A stretch of 64,000 nucleotides of DNA from Schizochytrium sp. TIO01 (taxonomy: Eukaryota; Sar; Bigyra; Thraustochytrida; Thraustochytriidae), in contig SMSO01000034.1 of NCBI GenBank assembly GCA_004764695.1, positions 1,381,501 to 1,445,500 of the forward strand. Direction: 5' to 3'. A model generated the notes under the pieces. It was not told the DNA's origin, made no database searches, and was given only the letters and a program-made list of their open reading frames with translations. A program made the position numbers and the translations under genes. The first letter of the stretch is position 1; every line of letters begins with the position of its first letter. Below are positions 44,569-54,430 of the stretch, piece after piece.

Positions 44569-45121
44569 AACTTGTTCTTCATTCTGCATTTTTAATAATT
44601 ATTTTTAAAGGCAGACATTCCTTTTCTTTAACACTATTCTCTCTTCTTTCTCGTCGTGAGGCTATCCGTTTGACGTTTCCTTGTGCTCGACGACGATGCC
44701 GACGACGACCAACGGATAGGCATGGGTTGAGAGGAGCTAGGAGGAACGCTAGGAGGTGGTTGGATTGGGCTCGGGACTGGGCTAACTAAAAGGAGCCCTG
44801 GGGAGAACGCTACTTGTGCAGATAACAGGGGGAGCAATGGCAGTATGGTATGAAAGAATGCGATTGCACAATGGCCCATGGGGCGCTGCACGCCCGAAAA
44901 GTAAACCTTGAACTCGAAACAAACACCAAAAGCCCAAGAGACCAAAGCAAGCAAGCAAGCAAAGAAACAAACAAGCGTGCAGCAGGAAGCCCGACACATC
45001 CGCACGCCAAGGTCCTTGCTCTGAGTCTTTGATCAATTGATTAATTAATTACCCAAGCCTCTCTGTCCACGAAGTAGTCGAGTCAGTGAGACGGGCATTA
45101 TATCTATCTACACTCCACATC

Positions 45122-46195
45122 ATGGCTACTACTCAGCAGCATGCACCCCGCGCATCATCTACTTTCTACGGCGGCGCCGCTGATAGTTCTGTGGACTTTT
45201 CGAGTGTAATCCAGCAGGCGGAGGCCCTCACGGCACCAGAGATGCGTGCCGTCGAGGTGCTCCAGGGTCTTCTCAAGCTCCGCTCTCAGGAGCAGTCGTA
45301 TGATGTACCCTCGAGTAGTCAGTCACAGCTCCAGAAGCAGCAGACCATGCAACAGCAGCAGCAATCACAGCAGCAGTCGCAACAGCAGCAGCTTTTCACC
45401 TCTTCTCTAACTTTAACACCGCAGCAACGGCAGGCCCAGGCAGTGGCCAAGCTCGCCGAGAAAATTATTGAGGTACCGATGAGTTTTTCCAGCATCCTTA
45501 ACGGGACGGACTTGTCTAAAAAATTCGGCACTGGACTCTCTTCTGCAGGCTTCATGACCACTCTTGCTAGAGCTGCACAGATTCAGGATGATAGTAGTAC
45601 GACAAACGACGGCGCCGAATCAATGTCCACCACCTCCGTAACCTCTAATGACGTCATGACGCGTACCATGAGTATGGCAAGCATGATGAGTATGACTAGT
45701 AACGCCAGCAGTGTCGCTAGCGGCGACTCAGATAGCAGTAGCTCGGGCCCTATGCCTAAGCGCGCTCGTCTCGCAACGACCACCACGATTGGCAAGCCTG
45801 CCACAAAGAAGGAGAACAAGTCTCGCTATTCCGCATATCGTAAGAACAGTGTGTGCGGTTTCTGTGCCGAGCTGGGAATTAATTGTGGCAAGGTCGCTGC
45901 CAAGTGTCCGAACCGCCCATGCAACCAATGTGGACGTCGCCATCGGTTGAACCGTTGCCGCAAGATTGGCTGCAAGCACTGCCCCGGAGATCACCTCAGC
46001 TCCAAGTGCCCTATCAAAATCAAGCAATGGGCTCGCGCATCCGTCGCAAGGCGGCGCGAGCGCAACCTTCGTGGCAAGTCCGATTCGCTTGAGCATATCG
46101 CTCTTCACAACGCCGCCAATAACGCAGCAGCTGTTGCCGGCATGGATCTGTCTGCACCACCTTTGCCCTCGGCTGTCTTTGGCCAGAGCCAGTAA
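45122..46195 (+). CDS. Poly-Gln protein with two zinc-knuckle-like motifs
   Basis: A 357-aa protein starting at MATTQQHAP; the frame opens further upstream only from a GTG. It has a Gln/Ser-rich tract (about residues 72-100), a Met/Ser/Thr-rich middle and a basic, Cys-rich segment (about 245-300). Within that segment two C-x2-C-x3-H-x4-C knuckles can be read (CNQCGRRHRLNRC and CKHCPGDHLSSKC), preceded by more Cys pairs (CGFC). Retroviral-type knuckles have four residues between the second Cys and His, so this is a related but shorter spacing. The surrounding Arg/Lys-rich sequence suggests binding to RNA or DNA. The family is unknown to me. Confidence 0.7.
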   Translation: MATTQQHAPRASSTFYGGAADSSVDFSSVIQQAEALTAPEMRAVEVLQGLLKLRSQEQSYDVPSSSQSQLQKQQTMQQQQQSQQQSQQQQLFTSSLTLTPQQRQAQAVAKLAEKIIEVPMSFSSILNGTDLSKKFGTGLSSAGFMTTLARAAQIQDDSSTTNDGAESMSTTSVTSNDVMTRTMSMASMMSMTSNASSVASGDSDSSSSGPMPKRARLATTTTIGKPATKKENKSRYSAYRKNSVCGFCAELGINCGKVAAKCPNRPCNQCGRRHRLNRCRKIGCKHCPGDHLSSKCPIKIKQWARASVARRRERNLRGKSDSLEHIALHNAANNAAAVAGMDLSAPPLPSAVFGQSQ

Positions 46196-46887
46196 TTGGC
46201 AGCTGTCCTTCTTTCCGTTCTTGACTCTGTTCATTTGTGTCTTGTTGCTATTTCTACCTGTCCACATTCCCGGTTCTGCTTTGTGGCAGCGAAGATAGTA
46301 GTTCTTCTTCGCATCGCTACATTTCTCCAGCCTGTCTGCAATGATAATTCTTCTGTAGGAAGAACTATCTGCGCTCTTCTCCCTGGTGTTTCTCCCTCTC
46401 TTTGCTACCGCTCTCAAATTCATAATCTTCTGTGTTTTATTCTTTAATTCAATCCTTTTACCTGCCCCCCCAGATTAATTTCTTGAAAATGTCAAGTAAT
46501 GGAAGGAATTCAGACTTTTTTGTTTGAGTCTCATCAATCTTACACATTATGCCTCACTCTGGTTGTTTTATAATGTGTTGTGTTCAGCCCGCACCAGTAG
46601 AAGATCTTGTCACCTGCGTAGCATATGTTTTGTATTATTTTTTGTTAAGATTGACACAACGCCGATCTCGAATTTGCTGAAAGGAAAGGCAAGCTGTATA
46701 TTCTTGTTGACGATTGATTGAAAATCGCGGGCGTATATTCACGTCCAACATGTGGAGGGTGTTAGTGAGTGAGCTTTAAATGCAGTATAGAAGAAGTTGA
46801 TATAAACTGATCTTTATCAAACTTAGGATGGATAAATGATTAAATTGTTCGTGGAGAAGCTAAATGCTAAAAGAAAGTTGTGCGAAG
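46196..46887. other. Convergent intergenic spacer
   Basis: About 690 bases between convergent genes. No gene is seen. Confidence 0.55.
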
Positions 46888-48822
46888 TTACTTGAATAAA
46901 AATCGATAGATAAAGTCGCGGGGTAATCCTGGGATTCGCTGATGCCCATAAAACATGGGCTTTATTTGCTCAGCCAAGTGGTCGAGAGCTCGAGGGTCAA
47001 CCGTATGTATGCTTGGATCTCGCTGAAGAAGTTCGTTTTTCAGTTCAACAAGTTCTGTTGTTATTGCAGGTCTAGCTGGTGGCCCAATATCAGGCGATTT
47101 AAGCCGACTGCACAGATCAATAGCATCGCAAGCAAGCCGCATCGCATTGTCGTAATCACCCTGCTTATTTTTAAGCTTGGCTTGTAGGGCTTTAATTTCT
47201 GCAATTGTTGAATGTTCATCACTTCCTAAACTTTCAACAAAAGTATCTTCAAGGCTTTGTAAGCAACTTAGAGCTTCTGAAATTTCACCGACTTTCATCA
47301 AACACTCACCCTTGGCAAGCATCATTTCAACATATTGAGGATATTGCACAAGCTTACTCTCACTCTTCTTTTCACCATCATTTTCCAAAATTTTCACCAA
47401 GATTTGTCTCAGTTGTTCGAGATCAGTAAGAGCATCAGCTGCCATATTCAAGGCAGTTTTCATTCTCACTAGCATGACTACCCAATCAACGTGGTCTTGA
47501 GCGGATAGAAGACCGTCGGCCCCACTCTCTTTAAGATTTTCATAATAGCTGCAAAGGTTTAGCACCTTCATCTTAGGCTCCTCTAGTCTGGGTCTCAAGT
47601 AGAATATCTCAGACATCTGAAGTTCGAGCAACATGTTCTCGTATGAGTAGAAATTTCGCTGAGCGCAAAGCCACTCAAGCCTTCCTTCATCTGATGAATA
47701 TCCCACAACATTGAGGGCATCGATGTATTGATTCCAGCTCTCACTCATACTTTCTGCACCGCCAGTTTCGAGCTGTTTACGGAGACACCTCACAAGGCCA
47801 ATCTGCACAGATATGTTGTTGGAATCTTGAAGAGATTTGCGATGGTACGAATCATATGCGCTTCGAAAGTACCGATTTGCCGTAGACAAGCGATCGAACG
47901 ATTTTGCAATGTTTCCAGCTGATTCTAACTCTTCTGGCTTTGCTCCATTTTTTTCCATCGATTTATCAAAACACGATAGAATCCAGGCGGTTAATTCTCG
48001 TGTGACTTTCATTTTGAGCCTTGCCCAGCCCACACCATTCTCAACCTCTAGACGAATTTCGCGTTCATCTTCTATGAGGCCACATGTCGCATCTGAGGGC
48101 CTGAGTTCGATGATTTCTTGAAGGATCGGAAAATTTTTGTTGGAATTTGTTGGACTTTTAAGTAATTCTCTTTCTTGATTTTCCGGGACTAAAAGTTCAA
48201 TCTTGCGATCTTCAACAATGGCTCCATAAATCTCCCAAATACACCAGAGACGAGTTAATGGTTTAGGTTCAGACCATGAGTCAAAAAAGATCCAGAACGC
48301 ATCAAACTTCCCAATAGCATCGTGGAACTTCTCGCCAAGGACTTTACCAGACGCTCCCTCTATTTGAAACTGGTTTATACTAAAAATGTCCATCCACACA
48401 TAGGTTTTGTCCTTTCGGTACTGATTGGCGCTGCTTTCTGAGCGCGACTGCAGAGCCTCTATCAGAGAATTGAAGTTTGTTTGGCGAGCTTGACTTACGA
48501 AAATGAATTTTCGCGGTGTCAAACTGAGACGAACTGATTCAATCGGTGATTTGACAGCACGTTTATCAGTTTGCTTCAGGTGAGTAGTATACGACATACC
48601 CTTAATTTCTTTCTTTATGATTTCTTCGAACACGTCCTGAATGGTTTTATCATGATGGGTTTTGCAATGCTTGGCCCAAAACACGTCGAAGAGCCATTCT
48701 AGCGATACGCAGTCATAAGAGAAGTTTTCCTCAACACGTCTCGTAGCGAGAGAATCACGCTGGTCACCCTGCTTAAATAAGCGCAAGCTTAGGCCACGGA
48801 CACTTCTCCTTTTCTGAGACAT
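46888..48822 (-). CDS. TIR/HET-like domain protein with TPR-type helices
   Basis: A 644-aa single-exon protein. Residues about 103-215 hold a domain with KFIFVSQA, then YVWMDIFSINQ (141-151) and RLWCIWEI (191-198). These signatures are shared by a family of TIR- or HET-like domains that I know from algae, oomycetes and fungi; fungal HET domains carry a similar 'W-I-D-x-x-C-I-N-Q' motif and trigger heterokaryon incompatibility cell death. The rest (about 280-620) is helical, with several tetratricopeptide-like repeats (for example AKGECLMKVGEISEALSCLQSLE and LKNKQGDYDNAMRLACDAIDL), as in kinesin-light-chain-like scaffolds. No NB-ARC nucleotide-binding module is visible. A role in signalling or immunity is inference. 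Confidence 0.6.
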   Translation of the reverse strand: MSQKRRSVRGLSLRLFKQGDQRDSLATRRVEENFSYDCVSLEWLFDVFWAKHCKTHHDKTIQDVFEEIIKKEIKGMSYTTHLKQTDKRAVKSPIESVRLSLTPRKFIFVSQARQTNFNSLIEALQSRSESSANQYRKDKTYVWMDIFSINQFQIEGASGKVLGEKFHDAIGKFDAFWIFFDSWSEPKPLTRLWCIWEIYGAIVEDRKIELLVPENQERELLKSPTNSNKNFPILQEIIELRPSDATCGLIEDEREIRLEVENGVGWARLKMKVTRELTAWILSCFDKSMEKNGAKPEELESAGNIAKSFDRLSTANRYFRSAYDSYHRKSLQDSNNISVQIGLVRCLRKQLETGGAESMSESWNQYIDALNVVGYSSDEGRLEWLCAQRNFYSYENMLLELQMSEIFYLRPRLEEPKMKVLNLCSYYENLKESGADGLLSAQDHVDWVVMLVRMKTALNMAADALTDLEQLRQILVKILENDGEKKSESKLVQYPQYVEMMLAKGECLMKVGEISEALSCLQSLEDTFVESLGSDEHSTIAEIKALQAKLKNKQGDYDNAMRLACDAIDLCSRLKSPDIGPPARPAITTELVELKNELLQRDPSIHTVDPRALDHLAEQIKPMFYGHQRIPGLPRDFIYRFLFK

Positions 48823-50671
48823 GGTTCCATATGTTCAATCCGACTGGGCGTTTTGAATTATGGGTTTGCATCCAAGGTATGGTTTTATAATGCGAGTTAC
48901 TAGTGCAAATGATCTTCTGCAGAGTACTTCTAGCGAACAAATAACAGGCGCTCCTGAATTTTAATGAAAATCTGCAAGACTACCTAAGTACCTAATAAGT
49001 AGTTATTACGACGGTAGGTGCGCGTGCAAGACCAAAATCGAGCGAGATTCAAAGGTAGATAGGGGAATAAGCAGGTAACTAGTGCCTAGGTAGCTGCTCT
49101 GTAGGCAGACACTCACTACCTAACCTGCTACATAAAAAGGAAAACTACACTTGTCCGTCAAGTTACACCTCTGAGACTTGGTTTTGTTAGCATGGTGGAT
49201 AGTTCTAACTATATACGGGAAGCCCTATCAGTAATGCGCCTGTGTTCTGATACAATCAGTAGCTAGTATGAGTTGGCAACATAATTTGGCTTATCAGATT
49301 GAATTGTGCATCCAATTATTTCGCTCTTCCTGATTTCCCTGAGCTACGTCAACTTCGATTTCCTCAGCTTGCTAAGTAGAAAAGCAATCCATAAACTCAT
49401 ACTCAGGAAACTCATAAACATCGTTCGTCTTTTCTTCTTCTTCTTCTTCTTCTACTTGGCACGACTCTGTCTGTCTCCGCTCCGGTACCATCCATGTTCG
49501 CACAGCCGTAGTTTGCAAATCTTGCCTTCTGCCAGTCTTCGTAATGTCGAGCTTGAGCGGCGATTATTGCCCTGGTACAACACTTCTAAAGCAATGCATC
49601 ATCCCGGCGTACCAGAATGAGCTCGTGTATATTCAATCGTTCAAGTTTACACATTGGGTGATGTTTGTGCTTAGATGGAATTTTTGGTGAGAGTGGCTGC
49701 AACTCAAGTTATCCTGCCCCACTTGAGAAATACATACGTACCTACCTACTTCTTTTCTACTCATGCAGCACTTCAAGCGGAGCGCTTGGCACATCCCATA
49801 AAGTTGCATTGCACAAATATTCGTATGTACTGAAATGCAAAGACGTGGGTTAGAAGAAGCCTTGAAACTTGTCTACTTGAATGCAAGGCTTTAGCTTTTG
49901 ATTTCGTCACGACGTTCAAGTTTAGTGCAAATTCAAGCATTGTGAAATATGCCTAAACTGTGGCCGCTTGATAGATGTACCTCGCCTTGAAGCGAAACAG
50001 TGCTTCATTTTCCCTGTCCCTCTGCGAAAGAATGTCTGTCTCTAAAAAAAAGAACGAAGGAATTCTTGCGTGAAGCCGAAGTGGCGCAATTCACTGCAAA
50101 GGTGAAGCCTCGCACCTCACAGGTCCAAATTAGGTATACTTAGGCTCTACCATGTTCGCTGTCCACAAACATCTGCCGCTACCACAACCTTCGATCGTCA
50201 AAAAGGGCAAATATACAATTGTGCACACTCATCCTTTCAGAAGGGCCTGCACGGCAATTCGCTTCTAAAAACACCCCTTGCAATGTCGGCCTCTGAGCAG
50301 CCCAAGAACATGGCACACTTGAAACCTCTGAAAGGTCCTGAATGCTGCCATGGCCACTGATACCGACACCGAATCTAGTGCACTACCTCATTGTGCACTC
50401 CTTGTTCTATATAGGTAGGTATGCCATTTAATAACAATTCCAGGTGCAGTGTCTGAGCACACCTAGCTGGTCCACCTTCTAAGAACTCGCAACGCGCTCC
50501 AAGGCTTTCTGAGGTTGCCAATGTCTGCCTGGCGCCTAAGAGCAGACCGGAGTGCATCAAGGTGTTCTGTGGCGCTTGATGATAGATAGGTGATTGGGTT
50601 TGGTTTATCGCTGCTGTGAAGAAAAGATAGGGTAGTGCTAACTAACTAGGTACCTTTACTTACAAAAGGAG
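48823..50671. other. Intergenic region of about 1.85 kb between divergent genes
   Basis: Contains several TACCTAAGTACCTA-type words (about 48981, 49071, 49738, 50641) and a TTC run near 49433. No supportable gene. Confidence 0.5.
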
Positions 50672-51730
50672 ATGAACATAAGAAGATTACCACATAATAA
50701 ACACATGCAATCAAACCGAACTGGCGAGACCTGTGGACCATCGGCAATTTCTAAACGCATTGATAGCTTGGTCGCTTCCAAAGTTTGTGAAGTGGTCAGA
50801 GAGTTCTTGACGCGTGCGAATAGTGAGACAGTTCTTTGTGTTGGTTTTATTAACAGCAGGGACACGATGCAGCGTCCTGGCTTTGGACATGCACGAACTT
50901 TCAAGCAAGACGAGGTGAAGGAAAGCATGGTCATCGGAGCGATAAAGCTCACGCTACCTTTGATGCTCTTTCCGCTTGCAATGATTGCTGCTTTCTACAA
51001 GTTCCTGCCGCTCATGGTTGCTTGCATGACTGTTAGTGTGTCCCTCGGTATTGCATTTGCCATTCATGAACACGAGCTCTTCATAGGCTTGGGTAGACCT
51101 CCTCTTGAGGATGCTGCAGACCAGTCCCTTTTCGCTGCTCGTTCACAGCTTTTCAGAGGCTTGCGTGGTAAAGTCTTGGACCTCTCACCTCACTCCGCAT
51201 ACATCTTGAACAAGTACTACTCTGGTGCTAAGAACAAGGTGAGCTCAGTTACAACGTTCGAGCCGAATGAACTGATCCGCAAATACACGACTCACCGTGC
51301 AGCAAAGATGCACTGCACATATGGAATTCAGACCCGGGTTATAGAAGATAAAACTATTGACCAAATCCTGGAAGCCACTTTAGAAGAGGAAGGTGAAGGT
51401 TCTCAGGATGTTATCGTATCTTATTCTTTTCTCAACCGGGTCAAGGATATTCAAGTAGCAATTAAACTGATTCACACACTCCTGAAACCTGGGGGCACCC
51501 TGATCTTCATGGAAAATGATGCATACCCGGACGGGAGTCTAGATCGTACTTTCCAGAATGTCTTTAATCGTCTTTATAGATCACTTACAAATGGGGCAGA
51601 GTGCACACGGGAAATAACTCTAGCGCTCAAACAACAGGAAGGCCTGGAGGTGACAACTTATTCTCTTGATGCTTCAGATATCAGCATATTAGCCAACCTG
51701 AAGCTTGGTTACGCCATTAAGAAAGCTTAA
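50672..51730 (+). CDS. METTL7-like membrane-anchored methyltransferase homologue, degraded SAM motif
   Basis: A 352-aa protein; the start could also be the ATG at 50705. Two adjacent hydrophobic segments (about residues 90-130) should anchor it in a membrane. The C-terminal domain follows the METTL7 pattern: a beta-strand, 'LLKPGGTLIFMEN' (strand 4-5 region), then a GAECTREI segment and 'LGYAIKKA' at the end. In animals METTL7A/B (TMT1A/B) are ER or lipid-droplet thiol methyltransferases. The usual glycine-rich SAM motif (E/D-x-G-x-G-x-G) is replaced here by VLDLSPHSAY, so SAM binding may be lost or altered. It could be a pseudoenzyme or a methyltransferase with unusual cofactor contacts. Confidence 0.6.
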   Translation: MNIRRLPHNKHMQSNRTGETCGPSAISKRIDSLVASKVCEVVREFLTRANSETVLCVGFINSRDTMQRPGFGHARTFKQDEVKESMVIGAIKLTLPLMLFPLAMIAAFYKFLPLMVACMTVSVSLGIAFAIHEHELFIGLGRPPLEDAADQSLFAARSQLFRGLRGKVLDLSPHSAYILNKYYSGAKNKVSSVTTFEPNELIRKYTTHRAAKMHCTYGIQTRVIEDKTIDQILEATLEEEGEGSQDVIVSYSFLNRVKDIQVAIKLIHTLLKPGGTLIFMENDAYPDGSLDRTFQNVFNRLYRSLTNGAECTREITLALKQQEGLEVTTYSLDASDISILANLKLGYAIKKA

Positions 51731-51919
51731 GGCGTGGAAAAAAATTGCCAACTGCAAGTTTCTGACTCTTCACCGCTGGATTGTGCAATCAGAGCGGCTG
51801 GAATGACAAGCTGCAGGACCTTCCGTTTGTAACTTGAACTTTTTACTTTTCGTAAATTTAATGCTAATGTTCAAATCTGTGTGGAACTATCGTTTGCAAA
51901 ATGCATTGCTCTCAATTCA

Positions 51920-51937
51920 AATAAAACGTGTGTGTAG
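51920..51937 (+). terminator. Possible polyadenylation signal of the METTL7-like gene
   Basis: AATAAA at 51920-51925 is followed within a few bases by GTGTGTGTAGG, like the classical poly(A) signal and GU-rich downstream element, about 190 bases after the stop codon. The spacing is short, so cleavage might lie differently. Confidence 0.4.
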
Positions 51938-51939
51938 GA

Positions 51940-51961
51940 GGGGGGGGGGGGGGGGGGGGGG
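51940..51961. repeat. G22 homopolymer
   Basis: An unbroken run of 22 G bases. It is long enough to fold into a G-quadruplex on one strand, and is also prone to polymerase slippage. Confidence 0.85.
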
Positions 51962-52102
51962 AGTCTTCATCAACACATTCAAAAGTTTCACACATGGTAT
52001 CAAATGTTAAAACCTTGAGTAGATGAATGAGAGAACAAATATTAAAACATGATAAAAAAACATGTAACGAAAAAGTTAAGATGTCACAGACTTAGTGATA
52101 CC

Positions 52103-54430
52103 TTATATACCTCTGCTCTGTATGGATGGTTTTTTAAGGTAGAAAAGAAATGCTGAAGCCACTCCTGACATGCCAACGAAAATCGACAGTGTCAGGTAGG
52201 CATCTAAAAGAGCAGGCTTCGTTATCAAGGATTGAAAGGAAGCTGCACAGTCCTTCATTGGAGGAAATATACTTGATAGAACTCGAGCAGGGTTAATCGT
52301 GTTGAGGACTGTTAACTTTGGAGTCCAGGTTTGAAGTTGCTCTTTCAAAAATTTTGTCAGTTGATTCTTTGTATTTTTGAGCTGCAACATTCTTCTCTCC
52401 ATAAAAGTAGGGTGAAGTTTTGCATCGAGCTCAGTGAAGGTATAAAACAACGTATCCTGTGAGATTGTTCGATGGATTGATGGATCAAGAATAGAAACAA
52501 GTAGTAAAAGACTGTCATGAATGTAACCGATCCGACGGTAAACATTTGAGTCTCGTCTCATATGCATATGCGGAAATCCCATTGTGTAGATTGGGCTTGG
52601 TTTGCTTAGATGAGCACGCAAAGGCAGACGTCTCGTACCAGGCATATAAGACCAAATCTTGTCATATAATGAACCTAACCGACTCGGTTGAACCAAGTCA
52701 GCTGGATCGTCATAATCAGTATTATTGAACGCAAGAATCTCAATATCTGCTGCAAGTTTGGCAAATGCTAGTCTTAGGCATTTCACCTGTTTGGCTCTTT
52801 CCTGATCTGGTGTATCTTGGGGTGTAGTCCAGAGATTATAAAAGTCGATGTAGCTTCGCACAGAGCGAGGGTTCTCAGGGTTCCTCATGACCTCGGCTAT
52901 GGCTTTTATGTCCATGCGATCTAGTGTAAAACATCCAGGCTTCACCGTCTTTGCAAAGTCTCCAATGTAACCTTTTGGATCTTCCATTAATAGCGTGAGG
53001 CTATTATCTGATTTGCAGAAATCATCACGCAAGTGTTCGTACTCACGTGAGAATGCGTATATTACTTTCAGTACGTATTTATTACGATAGTACAATGGGT
53101 CTTCGTCGCGCATCAGCTGAAGCCAACCGAAGAATTCTCCAATCTGATACATAGTCGTGACCTTTGCATGGAACGATTGGCAGTCTTTCACATCGCACGG
53201 CTGCAAACCTCTACCGCACGCACTAGTCTGGTGTTTTTCCTTTACTAAGAAACCCAAGTTCACAATTGATTTGAGACGCTTCATAAGCTCAATCGCCGTA
53301 TCTGCAGCCTTGTACTTTGCTACCATTCCGTACAGGTAGCTATCGTCTGAGCTGAGATAAGGCAGAAGCATTGGTTCTCCAAGTACATATTTGTCACTTG
53401 AGGCATGCATATTTTCATAACCAGTTACAAGTAATTTGGAAGGATCTTCTACACTGGTTGACATTCGCTCAATAGCACTTTGAAAAGCGCTTCGAAATGC
53501 AATGGCTTTCTCTTGCTGAGAAAAGTAATTTTTCGTCAGGAAGTAATTTTTCTCAGAATTTAAATTTGAAGAAAGCTTATTGTATACCTCTCGACAGAAG
53601 AACTCGTTCATATAACGAGCTCCATCAAACTGGCATTCTGTACTCCAGCAGAACACCACGATATCGTGTTTGTCCTTTATGTAGAACTGCTGCTGAGAGC
53701 GTTTCTTCAAGACCTCCTTTCCTAATTCCTCAGTGGAGCAACAGTTGAGGATAAGTAATCTCAAGTTTTCAATTTCGGCAAGCAGGCTCGCGACAACAGG
53801 TAGGTCAGGACTCGACTCACTTCCGAACTTTATGCCTTTCTTGGTAGCATGGCCGGCGAAGACGATCGCTGCATACTGTTCATAATTCCCAATTTTAATG
53901 AACAAGTCCCATGTGGTTTGATCTTTGAAGTGAATACCAACAGATCTGGCTTCTTCTTTAAAGGCATCGAAAGCGGCACTGTCCATATTACTCGAAAACT
54001 GCTGATCTCGAAAATTTTCTGGTCGAACGACCCTGCATACAGCCATAAATTCTTCTCTCAAAACTCTATCAAACTCATCTTTATTCTCACCGTCTTGCTT
54101 TAAAGCAACAAAGAGCCATTTGTCGCCATCGTAGCCCCTATCACCTTCTTGAGTGAGCTGCTGTGGCGCCTTGGGTTGCTTGTGCACCAGCTGCTGCTGC
54201 TGCAGCTCGTGCTCCTTAACAAGCTTTCGAAAACTTTCCTCCACCTCTCCAAACCCAAGGGAGGCGCCTCGGGTGGACTTATTCCCCTCCATCCCGCCGC
54301 CTAGGCGACCTCTCGAGCAGGCACGCACAAGGCACGCACACGACAAGTTCGACTTTGATCGATCGTTCTGCGCGCAATGATTCTGTTTTGGTTCCTTCTC
54401 ACCTCTTTCATATTCAAGTGCGTTTTGCAT
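52103..54430 (-). CDS. CHAT/caspase-fold protease-like protein with C-terminal membrane anchor
   Basis: A 775-aa single-exon protein; the start could also be the ATG at 54292, giving 729 aa. Residues about 95-290 look like a caspase-hemoglobinase fold of the CHAT type: 'IVFAGHATKKG' with His194 and 'LLILNCCSTEELGKEVL' with Cys230 or Cys231 match the His and Cys dyad positions, and 'VVFCWSTECQFDGARYMNEFFCREVY' follows as in CHAT proteins. Residues about 300-720 are a long helical region of no recognised family. A single hydrophobic helix near 741-766 (TLSIFVGMSGVASAFLFYL) should anchor the C terminus to a membrane. CHAT proteases in bacteria act in defence and cell death; a protease activity here is inference from the dyad. 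Confidence 0.62.
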   Translation of the reverse strand: MQNALEYERGEKEPKQNHCAQNDRSKSNLSCACLVRACSRGRLGGGMEGNKSTRGASLGFGEVEESFRKLVKEHELQQQQLVHKQPKAPQQLTQEGDRGYDGDKWLFVALKQDGENKDEFDRVLREEFMAVCRVVRPENFRDQQFSSNMDSAAFDAFKEEARSVGIHFKDQTTWDLFIKIGNYEQYAAIVFAGHATKKGIKFGSESSPDLPVVASLLAEIENLRLLILNCCSTEELGKEVLKKRSQQQFYIKDKHDIVVFCWSTECQFDGARYMNEFFCREVYNKLSSNLNSEKNYFLTKNYFSQQEKAIAFRSAFQSAIERMSTSVEDPSKLLVTGYENMHASSDKYVLGEPMLLPYLSSDDSYLYGMVAKYKAADTAIELMKRLKSIVNLGFLVKEKHQTSACGRGLQPCDVKDCQSFHAKVTTMYQIGEFFGWLQLMRDEDPLYYRNKYVLKVIYAFSREYEHLRDDFCKSDNSLTLLMEDPKGYIGDFAKTVKPGCFTLDRMDIKAIAEVMRNPENPRSVRSYIDFYNLWTTPQDTPDQERAKQVKCLRLAFAKLAADIEILAFNNTDYDDPADLVQPSRLGSLYDKIWSYMPGTRRLPLRAHLSKPSPIYTMGFPHMHMRRDSNVYRRIGYIHDSLLLLVSILDPSIHRTISQDTLFYTFTELDAKLHPTFMERRMLQLKNTKNQLTKFLKEQLQTWTPKLTVLNTINPARVLSSIFPPMKDCAASFQSLITKPALLDAYLTLSIFVGMSGVASAFLFYLKKPSIQSRGI

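Larger units (their letters stand above)
35321..45121. other. Repeat-rich stretch of almost 10 kb without a supportable gene
   Basis: No frame longer than about 170 codons, and none with a recognisable domain. Some short segments have coding-like composition (for example near 36300-36430 and 38690-38860), which could be remnants of captured or decayed genes. Simple repeats are dense. No reverse transcriptase, transposase or integrase motif was recognised, and no long terminal repeats were seen by eye. Confidence 0.55.
51731..52102. other. Convergent spacer with a G homopolymer
   Basis: About 370 bases holding the 3' flanks of two convergent genes. It contains an AATAAA signal followed by a GT-rich element and an uninterrupted G run. 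Confidence 0.6.
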
